64,000 bases of DNA from Paenibacillus sp. A3 (GTDB taxonomy: Bacteria > Bacillota > Bacilli > Paenibacillales > NBRC-103111), in NCBI RefSeq assembly GCF_001399685.1, contig NZ_JTHN01000084.1, positions 1 through 64,000 on the forward strand, in the 5' to 3' direction. The notes below the pieces were generated by a model that did no database searches, had not been told where the DNA came from, and worked only from the letters and a program-made list of their open reading frames with translations. Made by a program: the position numbers and the translations under genes. Shown here piece by piece: positions 50,498-57,695 of this stretch. Each line of letters opens with the position of its first letter. The first letter of the stretch is position 1.

Positions 50498-51685
50498 TGA
50501 TTTAGACGTTGGTGCAAGCATTTTTAAGCAAAGAAGGATACAAAGTAAACATGCAAATCCTGCGAAAAGGAGACAGGATAGCCGCAGTGAAGTAAGATCG
50601 GCTAACAGACCGACTAAAAGTGTGATCATAATTTGAATAGTACCTTGAATCATATCGGCTATGCTGGCGAATCTCCCCATCATTTCGGGAGGGACGTGAT
50701 TTTGAAAACATGTGGCATATCCCGCGCTTGCAAAAGACATAAAAAAACCCAACAATGCAAATGATAGCGCTGCGGTTATAAAACTGGAAGATGCATAAAA
50801 TAGGATATAAAAAAAAGTAGTCAGTAATATGCCATAACTCATAAACCAACGATAAGATATTTTTTGTGAAATTAATGCCGCTAAAAAAGATCCCAGTAAC
50901 GATCCCACGCCAGTGATACTTATGATATTGCCGTAATCCATATCCGATAATTTCAAAACCATTTTAATGAAAGCAGCTTCCTGCGAGTCAATCGCATATC
51001 CTATTAGCGCAGCAGCTTGAAATAAAATATAGATAGAGATGAAAAATGTTGATGAATTTGAAAATTTAACCACTGTCCTTAGATCATTGGCCAATATGTG
51101 GAAAGAGATTTTTCCGCGAACCTGTTCACTATTATTTTCTACGTCAGGAAGCAGGAAAATGATAAAAGCGCATATAATGAAACTTATCGCATTAAATACG
51201 ATGCAAAAATGAACACCGACTGTCATAATTAGCAAACCGGAAATGGCCGGTCCTAACAGAAATGCGCTGGAATTAGTCATACTAATCAAAGAATTAAATC
51301 GTTGTCGTTTTTCTGTTGGAATAAGCTTTGTTATATATACGGAGGAACTTGGGCCAAAAAATGAACCGAATAAATTAATGACAAACATTAAGGCGTAAAT
51401 AACGAACAACGAAGGAGCGAAAAGAATCAAGCCGATTAAGATGCCTCTAATGACATCAACAAATATCATGAGTTTCCTAACATTGATACGGTCGATAATA
51501 CTGCCGGACCAGAAATTGGTTACAAGCATAGCAATAGGTCTAATGACGAATAGACCTGCAAGTGCAGTCGCCGATCCCGTAATATTCAAAACCATAATGT
51601 TAATTGCGACAAAATAAATCCAATTCCCCAAGTTGGAAAAGCCAAGTCCAAATATTAATAAAATTGCTTTAAGCCGTCCGTTCAT
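50471..51685 (-). CDS. MFS drug-efflux-type transporter
   Basis: 404 aa with about 12 hydrophobic helices. Loop 2-3 has FWSGSIIDRINVRKLMIFVD, the MFS motif A region (G-D-R pattern), and the halves are separated by a central loop with DVENNSEQVRGK. Overall pattern resembles macrolide-efflux (MefA-like) and enterobactin-exporter-type transporters. Composition is clearly AT-rich against its neighbours, suggesting acquisition. It starts ATG 51685 after AAGGTGA. Its location 4 kb from the NRPS and opposite orientation make a role in exporting that product possible but unsupported. Confidence 0.85.
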   Translation of the reverse strand: MNGRLKAILLIFGLGFSNLGNWIYFVAINIMVLNITGSATALAGLFVIRPIAMLVTNFWSGSIIDRINVRKLMIFVDVIRGILIGLILFAPSLFVIYALMFVINLFGSFFGPSSSVYITKLIPTEKRQRFNSLISMTNSSAFLLGPAISGLLIMTVGVHFCIVFNAISFIICAFIIFLLPDVENNSEQVRGKISFHILANDLRTVVKFSNSSTFFISIYILFQAAALIGYAIDSQEAAFIKMVLKLSDMDYGNIISITGVGSLLGSFLAALISQKISYRWFMSYGILLTTFFYILFYASSSFITAALSFALLGFFMSFASAGYATCFQNHVPPEMMGRFASIADMIQGTIQIMITLLVGLLADLTSLRLSCLLFAGFACLLCILLCLKMLAPTSKSENGARKPA

Positions 51686-51839
51686 TATTCACCTCACCTT
51701 AAATTGTCAATTGAATTGTAAATATATTACTTAACTTATAATATAATTAATTTCCTTTCAATAAAAAGCCGGGTTTCCCAAAAATAAGGGAAGCTGAAAC
51801 GGCTCTTTTTCTTTTTGAAGCACCGGGTTAGTCAACGGG

Positions 51840-51868
51840 TTGACATTCGATCAAGTGAAGGATACAAT
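51840..51868 (+). promoter_or_regulatory. promoter of the DUF6530-AAA-vWA cluster
   Basis: TTGACA (51840-51845), 17-base spacer, TACAAT (51863-51868): a near-consensus sigma-A promoter. Confidence 0.82.
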
Positions 51869-51878
51869 GAAGTTGCTA

Positions 51879-51910
51879 TTTAGTAATTTAGTAATTTAGT
51901 AATTTATTAA
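51879..51910 (+). repeat. tandem 8-base repeats in the cluster leader
   Basis: Three exact copies of TTTAGTAA (51879, 51887, 51895) and a fourth variant TTTATTAA (51903), starting just after the predicted transcription start and ending 34 bases before ATG 51945. They could be protein-binding sites or a slippage-prone tract. Confidence 0.8.
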
Positions 51911-51944
51911 ATTATTGATTTGATAAATGAAAAGAGGTCATAAC

Positions 51945-52424
51945 ATGAAATTACCGACTACGTTAAAGCATAAGCCAGTTGTTGTTTCCGAAAATTATGA
52001 GCAGGTTGACGGCCGATTCGCCCGCAATACGGATGCCAAAGGTCTTTCCTTGGGATTGGCCCAATGGAATGACAGGGGGAAAGTCGATATTTCGGCGAAG
52101 GTGTGGCGATACACGGGGGAAAAATGGTCCCGGCAATCGGAGGAGCTCCCGCTCCATCGCGTTCTTGATTTGTCCATTCTGATTTGCCGGACGATGGCGC
52201 ATTTTCGCGAAGCTTACCGGTATGAGCATTTGTATGATCCGCAGGAGCCGGTCATCGACCGGGTCGGTCTGCAAGGGGATGCCATGACCGTGGCCATCTG
52301 TACGGACAATGAGCGAATCAATGAAGATATCAAGCTGTTCAATCAGGCTCTGAGCGATGACGACGAGCTGATCGGGGAACGGCTGCGCACGTTATCCAGA
52401 ATTTTGAAGGATATGGGGTATTAA
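51945..52424 (+). CDS. DUF6530-like protein
   Basis: 159 residues from ATG 51945; AGAGGT lies nine bases upstream, so this start is preferred to 51927. The sequence (LPTTLKHKPVVVSENYEQVD, then GLSLGLAQWNDRGKVDISAK and ERLRTLSRILKDMGY) matches what I remember as the DUF6530 family. It is mixed alpha/beta, with no catalytic motif, signal or membrane segment. It is the first gene of a five-gene co-directional block and lies 25 bases before a MoxR-type ATPase. An accessory or adaptor role to the ATPase/vWA pair is likely from context only. Confidence 0.72.
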   Translation: MKLPTTLKHKPVVVSENYEQVDGRFARNTDAKGLSLGLAQWNDRGKVDISAKVWRYTGEKWSRQSEELPLHRVLDLSILICRTMAHFREAYRYEHLYDPQEPVIDRVGLQGDAMTVAICTDNERINEDIKLFNQALSDDDELIGERLRTLSRILKDMGY

Positions 52425-52449
52425 CTTGGATTAGGGGAAGTGGATAGGA

Positions 52450-53559
52450 ATGAATCAGGAATATGTGTTGTCTCCTGCAAGACAACTGACCGATGCGGAA
52501 CAAGCGCTTGTGTGGCAAAAGCCGTCAACGCATAAGGCCAGCGAAGAAGAACGGCGCATCTGTGCGGAAGTCAAGCGCAACTGGCACCGCGGGGAAATGA
52601 AAATCGCCAACATTTTGTTGGAGGGCGACGCCGGCTCGGGCAAAACGCAGCTCGCCAAAGCATTATCGGCGAATTTCGGGCTGCCGTATACAAAGGTCAC
52701 CTGCTTTGCAGATATGGATAAATCGGACATTATCGGCGCGATTTTGCCCGTAATTTCCTCGGAACGGCTCGAGAAGCTGGAGCCTGCGGACCGGGCGGCT
52801 TTGAAGGCGTTGTACGAGAGCGACGGTTTTCAAAGCGCAGCCGGAGTTTTGACCGACGTCCTGGGAATCGCCCCGGAGCAGGCTGCCTTAAAGATGAAGC
52901 AGCTGCTGAAGCTGGCCGCGGAAAACGCTGACGGCGAAGCGGTAGAGTATCGTTTCTACCCTTCCGAGATTGTCCGGGCTTATCAGAAGGGGTACGTCCT
53001 GGAAATCCAAGAGCCGAACGTCGTTCGGGATGCCGCGGTGTTAATGGCATTGAATTCTGCCCTGGAGCTGGACGGTAGCCTCAATCTTCCTACGGAAATC
53101 GTGCGCAGACATCCGGATTTTATCGCGGTCATCACGACAAACCGCAGCTACGCAGGGGCCAGGCCGTTAAACGAGGCATTGCGCGACAGAGTTCAGCACT
53201 CGGAAAAGATGGATCTGCCGACGAAAGGAGTGATGATGGAACGCGCCATGGCCAAAACCGGTTACAGAAATGAACGGGTACTGGACGTTTTGGCAGACAC
53301 CATTATTATTTTGGACAAAACCGCCCGGGCCAATGCCATTAAAGGGGTAGCCGGAATGCGCTCCTATTTCTACTGGGCCGATGCGGTCGCCGAAGGGGCT
53401 CCTGTGAATGAATCCCTTTATCATAAAGTCATCTACAAGATCACAACCGATTCCGAGGAAATCAAGCTGCTGGAAGATGCGCTTGCAAGCCATGGCTTGA
53501 CGGCAAGCTTGGAGGAGGTTGAAGCTCAAGTAAAAAAAAACGGGATTCTGACGCCCTAG
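52450..53559 (+). CDS. MoxR-type AAA+ ATPase
   Basis: 369 aa. Walker A GDAGSGKT is at residues 59-66. The Walker B region is VLEIQEPN, so the usual Asp is Gln while the catalytic Glu is kept. Sensor 1 is FIAVITTN and the Arg-rich segment LNEALRDRVQ follows, as in MoxR/YeaC chaperones. Such ATPases remodel a partner together with a vWA protein, encoded next. The last codons contain a nine-A run preceded by GGAGGAGG (see 53511-53541), after which the frame stops at TAG 53557-53559. A -1 shift there would extend it into the vWA frame, giving about 740 residues. It may otherwise be a separate protein. Confidence 0.9.
   Translation: MNQEYVLSPARQLTDAEQALVWQKPSTHKASEEERRICAEVKRNWHRGEMKIANILLEGDAGSGKTQLAKALSANFGLPYTKVTCFADMDKSDIIGAILPVISSERLEKLEPADRAALKALYESDGFQSAAGVLTDVLGIAPEQAALKMKQLLKLAAENADGEAVEYRFYPSEIVRAYQKGYVLEIQEPNVVRDAAVLMALNSALELDGSLNLPTEIVRRHPDFIAVITTNRSYAGARPLNEALRDRVQHSEKMDLPTKGVMMERAMAKTGYRNERVLDVLADTIIILDKTARANAIKGVAGMRSYFYWADAVAEGAPVNESLYHKVIYKITTDSEEIKLLEDALASHGLTASLEEVEAQVKKNGILTP
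53511..53541 (+). promoter_or_regulatory. candidate -1 programmed frameshift signal
   Basis: GGAGGAGG (53511-53518) lies 13-16 bases before an A9 tract (53532-53540) followed by C, so both A-AAA-AAA and A-AAA-AAC slippery heptamers exist in the ATPase frame. The -1 frame is exactly that of the vWA gene and is open from 53523. This resembles dnaX-type signals, where an internal Shine-Dalgarno sequence stimulates slipping. Confidence 0.5.
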
Positions 53560-53594
53560 AGATCAGGACATGGGGAGATGTCGACAGTTCCCGC

Positions 53595-54671
53595 TTGGAT
53601 CTGGATCATCCTACGGACGATGACGCGATCGCATTGAAAAAAAGCGCGGACAGCGACGAAAGCTCGTCCGATCGCGCCGATGATTCCGATGGTTCCGAGG
53701 ATGATACCGGAATGGAAAGTTCGGATTTGGGGGAAAGCAACGCCCCCGCTTATCATCCGGCTGACCCTGAACCCGCGTCAGAGGAGGCGAAGCGGCAAGA
53801 GCGCGATTTCCGCAAAAAGCTGAACCAAGACGCGCGGGAAGTGGTGTCCCATTCCATTCATCATAGGGTAAAGCTTGTCGTTCACCGTCCGGATTACGAT
53901 CAGGCAAGCCAGCAGGAATATATCCGTCTAAGCAAAGGACTGATGCCCATCGTGCGGGAAATTGCAAGAAAGACGCTTCCGCTGCTGGAGCACGAGGCTT
54001 CTTTTGACTTTGCCAGGAATCATTATTATGGCAGCAAATTTCAAGCGGACAGCGTGGCTTACCGGGATTTCAGGTATTTTGCCAAAAAACGTCCTCCGAC
54101 GGAATCGCCTTCGCTTGTGGTCGGTCTGAGGGTGGACGAATCGGCATCAATGACGGCTTTTGGCAGATTGGAAGCGGCCAAGCGCGCAGTGATCGCCGTA
54201 TATGAATTTTGCCAGCTGTGTCATATCCCCGTTTTGATCTATGGCGATACGGCAGATACTTCCAGACTGGAGCAAATGTCGGTTTATGCCTATACCGACT
54301 TTGATCGAACCGATGCGAATGACCGTTTCCGACTGATGGGAATTCGGGCCAGAAGCAACAATCGTGATGGCATGGCTTTAAGAATTATTGCGGAACGGCT
54401 GGCTGTCACGCCGCAAAAGACGAAGCTCTTGATCAGCATTAGCGACGGGCAGCCGAAATCCATGGACGATTATACCGGAAGTTACGCGATTCAAGACATG
54501 CATCAGACAATTGCCGAATATGAACGGAAAGGAATTACATTTCTTGCCGCCGCGATCGGCCAAGACAAGGACGTTATTAGTCAAATCTACGGGAATGAGC
54601 GATTCCTGGATATTACGAATTTAAATGAATTTCCGGCCAAGCTGGTTCGGATTATCGCCCGGTATTTATGA
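53595..54671 (+). CDS. vWA-domain protein (MIDAS-containing)
   Basis: About 358 residues from the only candidate initiator, TTG 53595, which lacks a properly spaced ribosome site; the open frame extends upstream to 53523 with conserved-looking residues (ALEIRTWGDVDSSRLDLD), so translation may arrive by frameshift from the ATPase. The N-terminal 75 residues are acidic and Ser/Asp-rich. The vWA domain has VDESASMTAFGR with the metal-site Asp181-Ser183-Ser185, and later LISISDGQPKSM. It ends LNEFPAKLVRIIARYL. MoxR ATPases and vWA proteins act together; here they probably assemble or remodel a target. The following GIY-YIG gene is 29 bases away. Confidence 0.85.
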   Translation: MDLDHPTDDDAIALKKSADSDESSSDRADDSDGSEDDTGMESSDLGESNAPAYHPADPEPASEEAKRQERDFRKKLNQDAREVVSHSIHHRVKLVVHRPDYDQASQQEYIRLSKGLMPIVREIARKTLPLLEHEASFDFARNHYYGSKFQADSVAYRDFRYFAKKRPPTESPSLVVGLRVDESASMTAFGRLEAAKRAVIAVYEFCQLCHIPVLIYGDTADTSRLEQMSVYAYTDFDRTDANDRFRLMGIRARSNNRDGMALRIIAERLAVTPQKTKLLISISDGQPKSMDDYTGSYAIQDMHQTIAEYERKGITFLAAAIGQDKDVISQIYGNERFLDITNLNEFPAKLVRIIARYL

Positions 54672-54700
54672 TTTACGGGCCCGGAAGGAGAAGCAAAACA

Positions 54701-55060
54701 ATGGATAAGAGCAAACGCAAGGAGCTGCTGGAGGAATTTAAGCAGATTAAGACTTACATGGGTGTCATCCAAATTACAAACAAAGTCAGCGGCAAAATTT
54801 ACGTGGACAGCTATCCGAACTTGAAAAACAAATGGATGACCATCAAGATGCAGCTGGATATGGGGAGATTCGCCAATTTAGAGCTGCAAAAGGATTGGAA
54901 GGAGCTCGGGGCCGAAGCCTTCACCTATGAGGTGCTGGAGGAGCAGAAAACGGATGATGTGACGGATATGAAGTGGGAGCTCAAAATGATGGAAAAACCG
55001 TGGCTGGAGAAATTGCAGCCCTACGGGGACAGAGGATATAACAAGCCGCCAAGACAGTGA
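54701..55060 (+). CDS. GIY-YIG-like protein, probably catalytically degenerate
   Basis: 119 residues from ATG 54701, which has AAGGAG about 11 bases upstream; a longer frame from 54668 is less likely. The fold-defining start is MGVIQITNKVSGKIYVDSYP: the first motif reads GVI instead of GIY and the second YVD instead of YIG, so both key tyrosine contexts are altered. The rest (NKWMTIKMQLDMGRFANLEL) is as in small GIY-YIG proteins, with an acidic residue in VLEEQ. Nuclease activity is therefore doubtful; it may bind nucleic acid. It follows the vWA gene closely and belongs to the same operon. Confidence 0.75.
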   Translation: MDKSKRKELLEEFKQIKTYMGVIQITNKVSGKIYVDSYPNLKNKWMTIKMQLDMGRFANLELQKDWKELGAEAFTYEVLEEQKTDDVTDMKWELKMMEKPWLEKLQPYGDRGYNKPPRQ

Positions 55061-55083
55061 ATCCGCTTCCGGTCGCTGCACCG

Positions 55084-55136
55084 CCCCGCAAAGCAAGGTT
55101 GAGAAGGTGAATCCGGGCGCTTTGCGGGGAGCCCGG
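55084..55136 (+). other. overlapping alternative hairpins between the GIY-YIG and DUF2325 genes
   Basis: CCCCGCAAAGC (55084-55094) pairs perfectly with GCTTTGCGGGG (55119-55129). CCGGGC (55113-55118) can instead pair with GCCCGG (55131-55136), which would exclude part of the first stem region by crowding. No T-run follows. Further on, a TTAGGA/TCCTAA dyad lies near 55187-55212. Confidence 0.55.
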
Positions 55137-55250
55137 GAAGGCAGGAAATTTTAACTGGGTCCTAAGTATTTATGTATAAATTGGAGGAATTAGGAATTGA
55201 GCATCGAATCCTAAATTATGGTGTTTTATTCATGAAATAGGAGGGTGTTC

Positions 55251-57215
55251 ATGAGCGAAAAGGCCGAAGTCCGTCAAATTAGCTCCTTATCGGAGGGACA
55301 TGAGGAACAAAAGCCGACTTTTATGCAAGCTATACAAGAAGAGATAAGTTTCCCTTTCCCGATCGATAAATTCAGATTTTTAATTAATGAACTATCTGTT
55401 CAACAAAAACGAGCAATAGCCCATTTCTTACATTTCCCCATCGTTTTCTCCAAGTATAAGAAATTTCCCGATGCACTCTTTCATAAACTACTCTTCCAGC
55501 TACAAAAACATTATCTCACTTCTGATCGAGAACGACTTTGTTGGGTTATCATATTCGCCGTGTTCGATTTGTTAAAAAACGAATCTCCCAGCTCCCTGGA
55601 AACATTTCTGGCTGCGAAAGAGGATAACATCTTAAAATTTGGACGATGGCACGTTTATTGGGCGCTCCGGTTTCATCCTGGCCGCGCGTCAGACAGACCA
55701 TCTTGGGAAGAGGCCATAAGAGAGTTTGAAGAAGGCATAAAAGAGAAGGCTCCGGAAGCGAAGAGCCCGCAAGATGACCGTTCCAACGACGATAAGCATA
55801 CTGTTATGGAGCAAAGGCTAAAGAACGAGGTTGCTTTACGCCAGACAAGGGAAAAGGAAGCCGAGCAGCTGCGCAAGGAGCTTGGAGCTCAAACGAAAAA
55901 GCTGGAACAAATCGAAAGCGAAAAGAAGCAATTAGCGGCGGAATTCATGATATTGAAAGAAGAAGCGCTGAAGGAAAAATCGGAGGCGGAAGCCTGCCGG
56001 ATTCAGCTGGAAGCTCGGCTGGATGGTTTGAATAAGGATAAAAACGTTCTGCTGGATCTGGTGAAAGATGCCGAATTGAAAGTCGAAGAAATGAAAGCCA
56101 ATGTGGTAAAAATGGAAGGTGAATTGGAACAATGGAAACAACGGCATGAGAGGAAGGGACAGAATAGCACGGAAGAGCTTATCCCGCTTCTTTTAAATTC
56201 CTTGTTGCCGGAATCGGACAAGCTTTACCAGGAGCTTCGGCAAGTCAATCTGGAGAACGGATCTGTTCTTCGGGCTCGGATAAGGAAAATTTTTGACTTG
56301 ATGGATCTTTTGGAGCAGTTTCAGCAAGGAAATGGGCAGATGCGATCTCAAGATCATGTACAGATAAGCGATAATTCGATTGAATCAGCACCAAGCGTAC
56401 CGGAGGTGAGTCGGGATTCTTATGTTGGTACGTTCTATCGTCGCGATCATGGCGGTTACATCGTGCTGGAGGACGGAACAACGTTTAACGTAACGGAATC
56501 GATGGTCCATCAACATGGGCTTGAGCATGAAGCCGAAGTGCACTGCACGCCAGGCAAGCAACAAAACGGCATGACGCTATATGAAATCGAGCTCCTGCTT
56601 CAAGGAGACGATACCTATGCTCCCGTCCGCCAATTTGATGGATATGTCGAGCTCGGAGATCATTTCACCTGGTACTGTGTGGACATCAACAATTCACAAA
56701 ACCGATATCCATTGCACCGACGGGATATTGAAATTCAACAGCCTAACCACGGTGATCCATGTCTATTCAATGTTGCTCACGAAGGGCGATTTGCCCGATT
56801 ATCCCGACTGTACCGGAAAACAAAACAGTCTGCGATCGAGCAGGAATTCAAAGCGAATAAGCCATCTTTGCTCAAAAGGCCAGCCGAGAAGACGAAGCCG
56901 GATCCATTCTTGGATCAATGTAAAATCGTAATTGTCGGCGGTCTGCGGAAATGGTTCGAGGGGGTGGTAGCGGAGACTGGTGCAATACTCATACATGATA
57001 GCGGCGATGCCCCGGAACGAATTCACTCGGATTTAAGCAAAGCCGATGCCTTATTTTTTCTACTGACGGCAACATCGCATCGAGCTACCTGGAGCTGCGT
57101 TGAAATTGCAAAGCAAAGACGAATTCCGCATTTTGTTATTCAAGGGTCAAAATCAAACTTGCGCATGCTTCTATGGGAAAATCGGGAGTTAATTAAACGG
57201 AAGCAAAAAATATGA
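55251..57215 (+). CDS. coiled-coil protein with C-terminal DUF2325 domain
   Basis: 654 aa from ATG 55251 (GGAGGG six bases before; GTG 55245 overlaps it). Residues 1-150 are helical and include FRFLINELSVQQKRAIAHFL. Residues about 190-310 form a long coiled coil rich in Glu, Lys and Leu. A beta-rich segment with GTFYRRDHGGYIVLEDGTTF follows (about 400-550). The end (about 565-654), beginning CKIVIVGGLRKWFEG and including LSKADALFFLLTATSH, fits DUF2325, a Rossmann-like domain of unknown role. It is co-directional with the AAA/vWA genes, 190 bases after them. Scaffold or sensor function is an inference. Confidence 0.78.
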   Translation: MSEKAEVRQISSLSEGHEEQKPTFMQAIQEEISFPFPIDKFRFLINELSVQQKRAIAHFLHFPIVFSKYKKFPDALFHKLLFQLQKHYLTSDRERLCWVIIFAVFDLLKNESPSSLETFLAAKEDNILKFGRWHVYWALRFHPGRASDRPSWEEAIREFEEGIKEKAPEAKSPQDDRSNDDKHTVMEQRLKNEVALRQTREKEAEQLRKELGAQTKKLEQIESEKKQLAAEFMILKEEALKEKSEAEACRIQLEARLDGLNKDKNVLLDLVKDAELKVEEMKANVVKMEGELEQWKQRHERKGQNSTEELIPLLLNSLLPESDKLYQELRQVNLENGSVLRARIRKIFDLMDLLEQFQQGNGQMRSQDHVQISDNSIESAPSVPEVSRDSYVGTFYRRDHGGYIVLEDGTTFNVTESMVHQHGLEHEAEVHCTPGKQQNGMTLYEIELLLQGDDTYAPVRQFDGYVELGDHFTWYCVDINNSQNRYPLHRRDIEIQQPNHGDPCLFNVAHEGRFARLSRLYRKTKQSAIEQEFKANKPSLLKRPAEKTKPDPFLDQCKIVIVGGLRKWFEGVVAETGAILIHDSGDAPERIHSDLSKADALFFLLTATSHRATWSCVEIAKQRRIPHFVIQGSKSNLRMLLWENRELIKRKQKI

Positions 57216-57360
57216 TTTAAGACGATTACGAGATGAAATGCAATTTGAAACCAAAATGAAGAGAACGTTATCTAATGAATATCATCCGGAAGGAGGACAA
57301 GACACGCACCGATGGACAGGACAGAAATAGGATTTTTTAACGCTTGGACTTTAAGTTTAT

Positions 57361-57398
57361 AACCCGTCAAATCAATTGGCGGGTTTCCCTGTTTTTTG
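57361..57398 (+). terminator. terminator after the DUF2325 gene
   Basis: AACCCGTCAA and TTGGCGGGTT pair with one G-T pair around ATCAA, followed by a T-rich tract ending GTTTTTTG. The remaining gap to 57695 carries two operators. Confidence 0.6.
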
Positions 57399-57443
57399 AA
57401 AGAAATAAAACCGTTGCCGATCAGTTGGAAAATGTGGACTCAG

Positions 57444-57463
57444 ATTTGAAAAGCTTTTCAAAT
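57444..57463 (+). promoter_or_regulatory. distal LacI-type operator
   Basis: Perfect 20-base palindrome ATTTGAAAAGCTTTTCAAAT with the central TGAAAAGCTTTTCA shared with the operator at 57651. It lies about 205 bases upstream of that site, a distance that would allow looping. Confidence 0.78.
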
Positions 57464-57650
57464 ATTTCTCCGCTAACAGCGGGAAAAACAGCGGCTTCTC
57501 TCGATAGTGGCTAAATAAAATGATCATACGGCAAAACACGTCAAAAAGTAAAGCGAAATCAGCGAAAAAAACCACTTTACAACTACCTGAAATCTCACTA
57601 ATAATAGAGTGGAATGGTTCAATAGGCTAGAAGCTATGCTTTGATTAAAA

Positions 57651-57666
57651 TTGAAAAGCTTTTCAA
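57651..57666 (+). promoter_or_regulatory. proximal LacI-type operator of the GH65 operon
   Basis: Palindrome TTGAAAAGCTTTTCAA, 30 bases before the phosphorylase start, in a likely repressor position. It is the same core as at 57444 and near-identical to 60727. Confidence 0.78.
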
Positions 57667-57695
57667 ATTTAAATTACGTCCGGGAGTGATAATCG

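Noticed and set aside
50471-51685. MFS gene as part of the NRPS cluster
   Set aside because: Opposite strand, 4 kb away, different base composition, separated by two terminators; no direct link.
51879-51910. CRISPR-like repeats
   Set aside because: 8-base tandem copies without spacers are not CRISPR; no array or cas gene anywhere in the window.
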